Below, one piece after another: positions 19,470 to 27,545 of a DNA stretch of 64,000 nucleotides. Made by a program: the position numbers and the translations under genes. Position 1 is the stretch's first letter. Each line of letters begins with the position of its first letter. The notes below the pieces were generated by a model. It was given only the letters and a program-made list of their open reading frames with translations. It ran no database searches and was not told the origin of the DNA. Where the stretch lies: assembly GCF_036226405.1 (NCBI RefSeq), contig NZ_CP108464.1:6510001-6574000 (forward strand). Direction: 5' to 3'. The DNA comes from Streptomyces sp. NBC_01260. Its GTDB lineage: Bacteria; Actinomycetota; Actinomycetes; Streptomycetales; Streptomycetaceae.

Positions 19470-19667
19470 CCAGAATGCGGGGAGGACCGGACTCGTGCCC
19501 GTCCGCACCACGGCCCGCTGATCACCCGCCGGCCAAACCGCCGGGCCAGCACGCCCCGGCCTCAATTCCCCCCAGGGCCGTAAGCCCTCGAAGGACCTGT
19601 TACGAACCCGCTCAGCCCGCCGCGAACCCGCCTGCACACCGCGCACCGCATACGGCAGCATGGGCCC

Positions 19668-22172
19668 ATGTCCGTACTGATGCGCGATGAAGCGCAGACC
19701 CGAGCCCAGTTCCTCGACGTACAGCGGTACACGATCGACCTCGATCTGACCGCGGGGGAGGAGACCTTCGACTCCCGCACCCTCATTCGGTTCACCGCCC
19801 TCGCGGACGGCGACACCTTCGTCGAGATCAAGCCCGCCACCCTGCGCTCGATCAGCCTCGACGGGCACCCACTCGACCCCGCGGACCTCGACGGCAACCG
19901 GTTCCCGCTCACCTCCCTGACCAGCGGCGAACACGAACTCCGCATCGACGCCGCCATGCGCTACTCCCGCACCGGCGAAGGCATGCACCGCTTCACCGAC
20001 CCCGCCGACAACGAGACCTACCTCTACACCCAGCTCTTCATGGAGGACGTCCAGCGCGTCTTCGCCGCGTTCGACCAGCCCGACCTCAAATCCGTCTTCG
20101 CCCTCACCGTCACCGCCCCCGAAGGCTGGACCGTCCTCGGCAACGGCACCGCCCAGCACACCGGGGACGGCCGCTGGACCATCGCCCCCACACCGCCGAT
20201 CTCCACCTACCTCGTCGCCGTCGCCGCCGGCCCCTGGCACTCCGTGACCACCGAACACGCCGGACTGCCCTTCGGTATCCACTGCCGCCGCTCCCTCGCC
20301 CCCCACCTCGACACCGACGCCGAGGAAATCCTCGACATCACCCGCGCCTGCTTCGACCGGTTCCAGGAGAAGTTCGACGAGCCCTACCCCTTCGACTCCT
20401 ACGACCAGGCCTTCGTCCCCGAATTCAACGCGGGCGCCATGGAGAACCCCGGCCTCGTCACCTTCCGCGACGAATTCATCTACCGCTCCGCCGTCACCGA
20501 CACCGAGCGCCAGGTCCGCGGCATGGTCATCGCCCACGAAATGGCCCACATGTGGTTCGGCGACCTCGTCACCCTCGCCTGGTGGGACGACATCTGGCTC
20601 AACGAGTCCTTCGCCGAATACATGGGCTACCAGACCCTCGCCGAAGCCACCCGTTTCACCGACACCTGGGTCGACTTCGGCGTCGCCCGCAAGGGCTGGG
20701 GCTACGACGCCGACCAACGCCCCTCCACCCACCCCGTCGCACCCGACCCGGCCGCCGTCCCCGACACCGCCTCCGCGATGCTCAACTTCGACGGCATCTC
20801 CTACGCCAAGGGCGCATCCGCCCTGCGCCAACTCGTCACCTGGCTCGGCGAGAAGGACTTCCTGGCCGGTATCAACACCCACTTCGCCCGCCACAAATTC
20901 GGCAACGCCACCCTCGCCGACTTCATCGACAACCTCGCATCCGCCACCGACCGCGACGTCCACGCCTGGGCCGGCCAGTGGCTGCGCACCACCGGAGTCG
21001 ACACCCTCACCCCGCACATCACCGAAACCGACACCACCTGGTCCCTGGCCGTCGACCACCACGGCTCCCGCCCCCACCGCATCGCCGTCGGCACCTACGA
21101 CCACGCCATCGACACCCAGTCCGGCCCCGACCGGCTCGTCCTGCGCGACCGCTTCGACATCGGCATCCCCCAGGACGACGCCCCCACCACCCGCCCCGGC
21201 CGCCGCCCCGCCCTCGTCGTCCTCAACGACAGCGACCTCACCTACGCCAAGGTCCGCCTCGACCCGGACTCCTGGAACACCGTCCTGAGCAGCCTCTCCG
21301 GCATCCCCGACGCACTCACCCGAGCCGTCGTCTGGAACACCGCCCGCGACATGGTCCGCGACGGCGAACTCGCCCCCGCCACCTACATCGAGGCCGCCCG
21401 CACCCACCTCCCGCACGAAACCGACCTCGCACTCCACCAGGGCGTCCTCACCTTCGCCGACACCCAGGTCGCCGGACGCTACCTCAGCCCCGAAGACCGC
21501 CCGGCCGCCCTCACCACCCTGAGCGCCCTGTGCCGCGACCTCATCCGCCGCACCGAGGACGGCAGCAACCCCGGCCTCCGCCTCATCGCCGTACGCCACC
21601 TCATCGACGCCGCCACCCAGCCCGACGCCATCCAGGGCTGGCTCACCGAAGGCACCGTCCCCGGCGGACCCGAACTCGACGCCGAACTGCGCTGGCGCAT
21701 CCTCACCCGCCTCGCCGTCCTCGGCGCCACCGACGAATCCGCCATCGCGGCCGAACTCGGCCAGGACCCCAGCGCCACCGGCCAGGAAGGCGCCGCCCGC
21801 TGCCGCGCCGCCCTGCCCACCCCCCAGGCCAAGGCCGCGGCCTGGCAGGCCATGTTCACCGACGACAGCCTCTCCAACTACCTCTTCAGCGCCATCGCGC
21901 AGGGCTTCTGGCAACCCGAACAGACCGACCTCGTCAGCGCGTACGTGCCCCGCTACTACCCCGAGGCAACGAAACTCGCCGTCCGCCGCGGACCCGCCAT
22001 CGCCGAAGCCGCCGGACGCTACGCGTTCCCCGCGTACGCCATCGACGCCAACAGCCTCCACCTCGGCGAAGAGGCACTCACCGACCAGGCACTCATCCCC
22101 GCCCTGCGCCGCAAACTCGCCGACCAGATCGACGACCTGCGCCGCGCCCTCGCCGTCCGCGACGCTCACTGA
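19668..22172 (+). CDS. pepN: Aminopeptidase N (M1 family metallopeptidase)
   Basis: An 834-residue zinc aminopeptidase that removes N-terminal residues from peptides in the cytosol. The exopeptidase motif GAMEN is at 256-260, the zinc site HEMAH at 290-294, and the third ligand Glu313 in LNESFAE. The N-terminal beta domain and C-terminal ERAP1-like helical domain are complete, and there is no signal peptide. The ATG at 19668 fits the conserved start. The gene uses almost only C-ending codons, unlike the kdp genes upstream. A strong hairpin at 22200 ends it. It is separated from kdpC by 198 bp with no evident feature. Confidence 0.97.
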   Translation: MSVLMRDEAQTRAQFLDVQRYTIDLDLTAGEETFDSRTLIRFTALADGDTFVEIKPATLRSISLDGHPLDPADLDGNRFPLTSLTSGEHELRIDAAMRYSRTGEGMHRFTDPADNETYLYTQLFMEDVQRVFAAFDQPDLKSVFALTVTAPEGWTVLGNGTAQHTGDGRWTIAPTPPISTYLVAVAAGPWHSVTTEHAGLPFGIHCRRSLAPHLDTDAEEILDITRACFDRFQEKFDEPYPFDSYDQAFVPEFNAGAMENPGLVTFRDEFIYRSAVTDTERQVRGMVIAHEMAHMWFGDLVTLAWWDDIWLNESFAEYMGYQTLAEATRFTDTWVDFGVARKGWGYDADQRPSTHPVAPDPAAVPDTASAMLNFDGISYAKGASALRQLVTWLGEKDFLAGINTHFARHKFGNATLADFIDNLASATDRDVHAWAGQWLRTTGVDTLTPHITETDTTWSLAVDHHGSRPHRIAVGTYDHAIDTQSGPDRLVLRDRFDIGIPQDDAPTTRPGRRPALVVLNDSDLTYAKVRLDPDSWNTVLSSLSGIPDALTRAVVWNTARDMVRDGELAPATYIEAARTHLPHETDLALHQGVLTFADTQVAGRYLSPEDRPAALTTLSALCRDLIRRTEDGSNPGLRLIAVRHLIDAATQPDAIQGWLTEGTVPGGPELDAELRWRILTRLAVLGATDESAIAAELGQDPSATGQEGAARCRAALPTPQAKAAAWQAMFTDDSLSNYLFSAIAQGFWQPEQTDLVSAYVPRYYPEATKLAVRRGPAIAEAAGRYAFPAYAIDANSLHLGEEALTDQALIPALRRKLADQIDDLRRALAVRDAH

Positions 22173-22199
22173 CCCGGACCCGGCGAACCCGCACCACCC

Positions 22200-22239
22200 G
22201 TGCCCGGCCCGCCCTCACCACCGAGGGCAGGCCGGGCAC
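22200..22239. terminator. Terminator after pepN
   Basis: A 10-bp stem (GTGCCCGGCC 22200-22209 with 22230-22239) continues, after one C/A mismatch, into a 6-bp stem (GCCCTC/GAGGGC) with a six-base loop. It lies 28 bp after the pepN stop and between convergent genes. Confidence 0.85.
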
Positions 22240-22347
22240 ACCCGTGCGCGGGGACGGGGCACCGAGGAGCGGCGCCGAGGGGGAGTGCCGGCAGCCGGCC
22301 GGTCGCCGGTACTGCCGGGCCGGTCGGCATGATCCGGACGAGGGCCC

Positions 22348-23007
22348 CTAGCCCGAGCGGACCGCGGCCTCGACGTGGGCGAGCTGGGCGGCGAGGAGCT
22401 CCACGAATGCTTCGCGGCGGTCCACCCCGAGGGGGCGGACGTCGCGGGCGAAGTGGGACAGGGCGGGGAAGCGTTCGGGGTCGGCGCCCAGGACCGCGAC
22501 GCGGAACAGCTCCATGCCCTGTTCGTACTCCTGGGGGGTGATGGTGCTGACCCCGGCCTCGGAGGCGATCAACGCGGAGAGGAGAACCGCGATCCGGTGA
22601 TAGTGCGCCGGGATCTTCTCGTCGGGCAGCCCTGACGCCCGCAGTGCCTGCAGCACCTCTTCCATGACCAGCCGGGAACCGGTGCCGCTCGACGCATGGC
22701 GCCCCCAGACCGCGGCGAGTTGGGGCTGCTGACCGAAGGCCTCCCTCACCCGCAGGCCCAGGGCGGTGATGCGCTGCTTCCAGTCGCCCTCGGGGCGGTA
22801 GCCGTCCATGGCGGCCAGAAGAATCCGGTCGGCGACCGCGCGCAGCAGTTCGGTCTTGCTGCGGAAGTGCCGGTAGAGGCTGGAGGAATCGGTCCCGAGG
22901 GCCGCGGCGAGCTTGCGCACGCTGAACGACTCGGCGTCGCCCGTGCGCAGCAGATCCGCCGCCGCATCCAGGATCTCCTCGGTCGACCAACGCCTTCGCC
23001 CAGTCAT
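22348..23007 (-). CDS. TetR family transcriptional regulator
   Basis: A 219-residue TetR-type repressor. The helix-turn-helix spans about residues 8-52 (STEEILDAAADLL, then FSVRKLAAALGTDSSSLYRH). The C-terminal half resembles the ligand-binding domain of the tetracycline-repressor branch. The ATG at 23007 is preceded by GAGGAGCGGG, a good ribosome binding site; longer frames run through the operator region. It diverges from a serine-hydrolase gene, and a perfect 17-bp palindrome lies between them (23053-23069), so autoregulation and control of the hydrolase are likely. The inducer is unknown. Confidence 0.93.
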   Translation of the reverse strand: MTGRRRWSTEEILDAAADLLRTGDAESFSVRKLAAALGTDSSSLYRHFRSKTELLRAVADRILLAAMDGYRPEGDWKQRITALGLRVREAFGQQPQLAAVWGRHASSGTGSRLVMEEVLQALRASGLPDEKIPAHYHRIAVLLSALIASEAGVSTITPQEYEQGMELFRVAVLGADPERFPALSHFARDVRPLGVDRREAFVELLAAQLAHVEAAVRSG

Positions 23008-23052
23008 CCCGCTCCTCTCGTCGGGTCCCAGTCTAACTGATGCACTTGGTGT

Positions 23053-23069
23053 TGCACGCACTGCGTGCA
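23053..23069. promoter_or_regulatory. Perfect 17-bp palindrome, probable TetR operator
   Basis: TGCACGCA and TGCGTGCA flank a single central C, a perfect inverted repeat of the size bound by TetR dimers. It lies in the 187-bp region between the divergent TetR and serine-hydrolase genes. On the plus strand it overlaps a possible promoter, TTGGTG (23046-23051) and CATAAT (23068-23073), so bound repressor would block the hydrolase promoter. Confidence 0.7.
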
Positions 23070-23194
23070 TAATGAGGACAAGGGTGTGCCGAGCAGCCGG
23101 CAGCAGGGCTTACCGGCATGCCACCCGTGCCCCGTCACCCGGGTCGGGCGACCTGTGCGGAGCCCATCCCGGGAACCACGAAAGGACGCATGCC

Positions 23195-24313
23195 ATGAGG
23201 AACCCACTGGATTCCGCGGAGCTGGACGCCGCCATCGAGAACGTCCACCGCGCGGGAATGCCGGGCCTGTTCGCCGAAGTACGTGACGGCGACCAGATCT
23301 GGCGCGGCGCCGCCGGTGTCGCCGATACCGCCACCGGCCGCCCCGTGACCGCGGACATGCGGCACCGCGTCGGCAGCATCACCAAGACCTTCACCGCCGC
23401 CGCGGTGCTGCAACAGGTCGAGAGCGGCCTGATCGGCCTGGACACACCGATCGGCCACTACCTTCCGGGGCTGGTACCCGGAGAGCGCGGTGACGCGATC
23501 ACCGTCCGGATGCTGATCAACCACACCAGCGGTCTCGCCGAGTACCTCCCCTACGCCTACCCCTCCCTCAAGGGGTTCCCCAGGCTCGCCGACACCGGAC
23601 CCCAGAGCCTGGACGACAACCGGTTCACCCGGTTCCACTCCACCGACCTCATCGAGAGGGGAGTCGGCGCACCTGCCACCGGCGCCCCGGGCAGCACACC
23701 GGGCATCTACTCCAACACCAACTACCTGCTCCTCGGCGAACTCCTGGAACACGTCACCGGCACCACGGCCCAGCAGTGCATCACCCGAAACGTCATCGAG
23801 CGCGCCGGACTCCGGAACACCGAACTCCCCACCGGGCCGTACGTCGACGGACCGCACTCACAGATCTACGAGTCGTGGCTCGGCATGATCGACCCGCCGC
23901 GCGACTACAGCGTCTACGACATGTCGTTCGTGGGACCGGCGGCCTCGCTGATATCGACCGTCACGGACCTCAACCGCTTCTACGGCATGCTGCTGGCCGG
24001 CGAGATCGTCAGCATGTCATCGCTGGCCCAGATGCAACGCACCGTCCCGGTCGTCTCCCAGGAGGGAAAGACGATCGAATACGGCCTCGGCCTGTACCCG
24101 ACCGAGGCTCCCGGCCAGGCCACCTTCTGGGGCCACGGCGGCACGGCCTGGGGCGCGGGAGCGCTGACCATGACCCGCGCCGACGGCAACCGGCAGATGT
24201 CCGTCGCGCTGAACCTGCAGAGGTGGAACACCCTCGACCCCTCCGGCAATCCGCAGCCCCACCCCATCGACGCCGCCCTCGCGGCCCTCTGCCGCGTGGC
24301 GATGTACGGCTGA
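23195..24313 (+). CDS. Serine hydrolase, beta-lactamase / DD-carboxypeptidase family
   Basis: A 372-residue protein of the class C beta-lactamase-like family. All three motifs are present: SITK with Ser61 and Lys64, YSN in GIYSNTNYLLLGE, and HGG in FWGHGGTAWGAG, which matches the HTG motif of the R61 DD-carboxypeptidase type. There is no signal peptide or lipobox at the chosen ATG (23195, preceded by AAAGGA) nor in the upstream frame, so unlike R61 it seems cytosolic; an esterase or a detoxifying hydrolase is therefore as likely as a cell-wall enzyme. Divergent TetR regulator and a palindrome upstream suggest induction by a small molecule. Confidence 0.88.
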   Translation: MRNPLDSAELDAAIENVHRAGMPGLFAEVRDGDQIWRGAAGVADTATGRPVTADMRHRVGSITKTFTAAAVLQQVESGLIGLDTPIGHYLPGLVPGERGDAITVRMLINHTSGLAEYLPYAYPSLKGFPRLADTGPQSLDDNRFTRFHSTDLIERGVGAPATGAPGSTPGIYSNTNYLLLGELLEHVTGTTAQQCITRNVIERAGLRNTELPTGPYVDGPHSQIYESWLGMIDPPRDYSVYDMSFVGPAASLISTVTDLNRFYGMLLAGEIVSMSSLAQMQRTVPVVSQEGKTIEYGLGLYPTEAPGQATFWGHGGTAWGAGALTMTRADGNRQMSVALNLQRWNTLDPSGNPQPHPIDAALAALCRVAMYG

Positions 24314-24365
24314 CCCGAACCGGAGAACGTCCCCCCAAGGCGCCACCGCGCGCCCGGAGCACGCC

Positions 24366-24433
24366 GCCGGGGCCGGGACCACCGGTCGCTCCCGGAGCAC
24401 GTCCCCCGGGCACCCGGTGGCCCCGGCCCCGGC
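24366..24433 (+). terminator. Hairpin after the serine-hydrolase gene
   Basis: A 20-base arm (24366-24385) pairs with 24414-24433 with a single mismatch around a 28-base loop. It lies 53 bp downstream of the stop codon in the 286-bp gap before the decarboxylase gene, and probably ends the hydrolase transcript. The remainder of the gap shows no gene; no classical iron-box palindrome is seen before 24600. Confidence 0.65.
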
Positions 24434-24599
24434 GTTCGTGCGCCACCGCGGCCTGCGGAACCTCCTCAACAGCCCACGAACAGCCGCACCTATACCACCC
24501 GAACCCCCACCACCACGCCCCCCTCGCACACCCGTCCCCCGTTCGAGTTCAGATCACCGGGCTCACCGGCCGCGCCACCCGAAACCCGGACAAGCTGGG

Positions 24600-26033
24600 A
24601 TGTCCACCCATGCGCTCCGAAGGGCCACCACCGCCATGCCCACCCCGCCCCTCGCCGGAGGCACCACCGGCCCCGCCGCCCTGCGCCCCCTCCTCGACAC
24701 CGTGCTCACCGCACTCCAGGACGGCGCCCTCCGACGCGACGGCCCCCTCCCCGCAGGCGGCCCCGACACCGTCACCCCCCACCTGCGCACCGCCCTCCAC
24801 CCCGTCATCCCCGACCACGGCACCGGCGCCCACCACGCCCTCACCACCCTCATCAGCGCCCTCACCCAAGGCGCCGCAGACCCCGCCGACCCCCTCTGCG
24901 CAGCCCACCTCCACACCCCGCCCCTCGCCCTCGCCGCAGCAGCCGACCTCGCCGCCTCCGCCCTCAACCCCTCCATGGACTCCTGGGACCAGGCACCCGC
25001 CGCCTCCGCCCTCGAAGCCGACCTCACCACCGCACTCGCCACCGAGATCTACCCCCGCCGCACCGCACCCGACGCCCTCGTCACCACCGGCGGCACCGAA
25101 GCCAACCAACTCGCACTCCTCCTCGCCCGCGAACGCCACGGCCCCGTCCAGACCATCCGCGGTGCCAACGCCCACCACAGCATCACCCGCGCCGCCTGGC
25201 TCCTCGGCCTCCCCGAACCCATCACCATCCCCGCCCCCACCGGCGTCATGGACCTCACCGCCCTCGCCGACACCCTCGCCCGACTCCAGGGACCACTCCT
25301 CGTCACCGCCACCGCAGGCACCACCGACACCGGCCAGATCGACCCCCTCAGCGACATCGCCGACCTCTGCTCCACCCACGGCGCCGAACTCCACATCGAC
25401 GCCGCCTACGGCGGACCCCTCCTCTTCAGCCCCACCCACCGCAGCAAGGTCCACGGCCTCGACCGCGCCCACAGCGTCACCCTCGACCTGCACAAACTCG
25501 GCTGGCAACCCGCATCCGCAGGCATCCTCGCCGTCCCCGACCACCACCACCTCGACCCACTCCACCACCACGCCCCCTACCTCAACGCCGACGACGACAC
25601 CGAAGCCGGCCTCCCCGACCTCCTCGGCCGCTCCCTGCGCACCACCCGTCGGCCCGACGCACTCAAAATCGCCGTCACCCTCCAAGCCCTCGGCCGCACC
25701 GGACTCGCCGACCTCATCGACCGCACCTGCACCGCCGCCCACCACCTCGCCGACCTCATCACCAAAACCCCCACCCTCGACCTCTACGAACACCCCACCA
25801 TCACCACCGTCCTCTTCCGCCCCACCGACACCGACGACCACACCGTCGCCACCATCCGCCGCACCCTCCTCACCCGAGGCCACGCCGTACTCGGCCGCAC
25901 CCACACCAACGGCCGCCTCTGGCTCAAAGCCACGCTCCTCAACCCCCACACCACCCCCCAGGACCTCCAAAAGCTCCTCGACCTCGTCACCCACCTCGCC
26001 ACAGCACTCGCGAAAGGCAGCACACCCCGATGA
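24600..26033 (+). CDS. Pyridoxal-phosphate-dependent decarboxylase, group II (DABA/lysine decarboxylase-like)
   Basis: A 477-residue PLP enzyme of the glutamate/aromatic/diaminobutyrate decarboxylase group. The cofactor lysine is Lys299 in TLDLHKLGWQP; other markers are SALNPSMDSWDQAPAAS, VTTGGTEANQLALLLARE, the His of NAHHSITRAAWLLGL that stacks on PLP, and HIDAAYGGPLL. The size equals that of DesA (lysine to cadaverine) and DABA decarboxylases. The gene overlaps the next one, an N-hydroxylase, by ATGA, so the pair likely converts an amino acid to a diamine and then to an N-hydroxy amine. The substrate cannot be fixed from sequence. The ATG at 24600 has only a weak ribosome binding site; ATG 24636 is an alternative. 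Codons end almost entirely in C. Confidence 0.88.
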   Translation: MSTHALRRATTAMPTPPLAGGTTGPAALRPLLDTVLTALQDGALRRDGPLPAGGPDTVTPHLRTALHPVIPDHGTGAHHALTTLISALTQGAADPADPLCAAHLHTPPLALAAAADLAASALNPSMDSWDQAPAASALEADLTTALATEIYPRRTAPDALVTTGGTEANQLALLLARERHGPVQTIRGANAHHSITRAAWLLGLPEPITIPAPTGVMDLTALADTLARLQGPLLVTATAGTTDTGQIDPLSDIADLCSTHGAELHIDAAYGGPLLFSPTHRSKVHGLDRAHSVTLDLHKLGWQPASAGILAVPDHHHLDPLHHHAPYLNADDDTEAGLPDLLGRSLRTTRRPDALKIAVTLQALGRTGLADLIDRTCTAAHHLADLITKTPTLDLYEHPTITTVLFRPTDTDDHTVATIRRTLLTRGHAVLGRTHTNGRLWLKATLLNPHTTPQDLQKLLDLVTHLATALAKGSTPR

Positions 26034-27466
26034 CAGCCCGGCCAGCCCGGCCAGCCCGGTCCACCCCCGAAACCGACCAGCCACACGACCTCGTCGGCAT
26101 CGGCATCGGCCCCTTCAACCTCTCCCTCGCCGCCCTCGCCCACGGCATCCCCGGCGCCCCCCACCCCCTCGCCGCCACCTTCTACGAACAACGCCCCGCC
26201 TTCCACTGGCACCCCGGCCTCCTCATCGACGGCGCCAGCCTCCAAGTCCCCTTCCTCGCCGACCTCGTCACCCTCGCCGACCCCACCAGCCCCTGGACCT
26301 TCCTCAACTACCTACGCACCCGCGACCGGCTCTTCCCCTTCTACTTCGCCGAGCGCTTCCACATCCAACGCGCCGAATACGACGCCTACTGCCGCTGGGT
26401 CACCGAACAACTCCCCGGCCTCCACTTCGGCCACCAGGTCGACGCCATCCGCTGGAACCCCGAACGCGCCCTTTTCGAAGTCGACTTCACCCAACTCGAC
26501 ACCCACGGCGAAGCCGAAGCGCTCGGCCGCGCCCACACCCGCCACATCGCCCTCGGCGTCGGCACCGAACCCCACATCCCCGAACCCCTCAAATCCCTCG
26601 CCGAAGCCGGATCAGTCCCCGTCATCCACTCCGCCGACTACCTCCACCACCGCGAACAACTCCTCAGCGCCGAGCACATCACCGTCATCGGATCAGGACA
26701 GTCCGGCGCCGAAATCTTCCTCGACCTCCTCCGCGCCCGCCCCGCCGGCCGCGAAAAACTCCACTGGCTCGCCCGCACCCCCGCCTTCGCACCCATGGAG
26801 TACTCCAAACTCGGGCTCGAACACTTCACCCCCGACTACACCCGCTACTTCCACGCCCTCCCCGAACCCGTACGCGACGCACTCGTCCCCCACCAATGGC
26901 AACTCCACAAAGGCATCGACCACGACACCATCACCGCCATCCACGAAGAGCTCTACCGCCGCACCCTCCACGGCGGCTGGCCCGACGCCACTCTCACCCC
27001 CGGCGTCTGCGTACGCACCGCAGGCCGCGTCGCCACCACCCGCGTCGAACTCCACCTCGAACACCCCCAACAAGGCACCCGCTCCCACCTCACCACCGAC
27101 GCCGTCGTCCTCGCCACCGGCTACCGCGAACGCCCCCTCGACCAGATGCTCGACGGCCTCCACACCCACCTGCGCCGCGACACCTCCGGCCGCCCCCGCA
27201 TCGACGACCAGTTCCGCCTCGACCTCGACCCCGCCATCACCGGCAACATCTACGTACAGAACGCCGAACGCCACACCCACGGCGTCGGCGCCCCCGACCT
27301 CGGCCTCGCCGCCTGGCGCAGCGCCACCATCCTCAACAACCTCACCGGCACCACCGCCTACCACCTCCCGCAACGCACCGCCTTCACCACCTTCGGCCTC
27401 ACCCCCCACACCCCGAAAATCCCCGCCCAAGGCCCCGCCCTCACCCCCCTCGTGCAGAGCAACTGA
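26030..27466 (+). CDS. Lysine/ornithine N-monooxygenase family protein
   Basis: A 478-residue FAD and NADPH-dependent N-hydroxylase of the IucD/SidA/DesB family, which hydroxylates a terminal amino group. FAD site: GIGIGPFNLSLAALA; substrate/flavin region WHPGLLIDGASLQVPFLADL; NADPH site VIGSGQSGAE; and the C-terminal ATGYRERP motif. The ATG overlaps the decarboxylase stop (ATGA at 26030-26033), so the two are translationally coupled. In siderophore clusters DesB-like enzymes act with an acyltransferase and an IucA-type synthetase; neither is in this window. The product is possibly N-hydroxycadaverine or N-hydroxyputrescine, as inference. A hairpin ends the operon at 27497. Confidence 0.9.
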   Translation: MTARPARPARSTPETDQPHDLVGIGIGPFNLSLAALAHGIPGAPHPLAATFYEQRPAFHWHPGLLIDGASLQVPFLADLVTLADPTSPWTFLNYLRTRDRLFPFYFAERFHIQRAEYDAYCRWVTEQLPGLHFGHQVDAIRWNPERALFEVDFTQLDTHGEAEALGRAHTRHIALGVGTEPHIPEPLKSLAEAGSVPVIHSADYLHHREQLLSAEHITVIGSGQSGAEIFLDLLRARPAGREKLHWLARTPAFAPMEYSKLGLEHFTPDYTRYFHALPEPVRDALVPHQWQLHKGIDHDTITAIHEELYRRTLHGGWPDATLTPGVCVRTAGRVATTRVELHLEHPQQGTRSHLTTDAVVLATGYRERPLDQMLDGLHTHLRRDTSGRPRIDDQFRLDLDPAITGNIYVQNAERHTHGVGAPDLGLAAWRSATILNNLTGTTAYHLPQRTAFTTFGLTPHTPKIPAQGPALTPLVQSN

Positions 27467-27496
27467 CACCCCCGCCCCACCCCGGCACACAGAAAA

Positions 27497-27534
27497 GCGG
27501 CCGCCCCCAACCCAAAAGGAAAGGAGACGGCCGC
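27497..27534. terminator. Hairpin between the N-hydroxylase and nucleotidase genes
   Basis: GCGGCCG (27497-27503) pairs with CGGCCGC (27528-27534) around a 24-base A-rich loop, in the 79 bp between two convergent genes. It is probably a bidirectional terminator, though shorter than others in the window. Confidence 0.6.
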
Positions 27535-27545
27535 CCACCACAGAC

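Noticed and set aside
24434..24599. Iron box (DmdR-type) upstream of the decarboxylase
   Set aside because: No palindrome resembling TTAGGTTAGGCTCACCTAA was found, so iron control is not claimed.
24549..26084. Minus-strand open frame opposite the decarboxylase gene
   Set aside because: Low-complexity Gly/Val/Glu product with no domain; the plus-strand gene carries all PLP-enzyme motifs.
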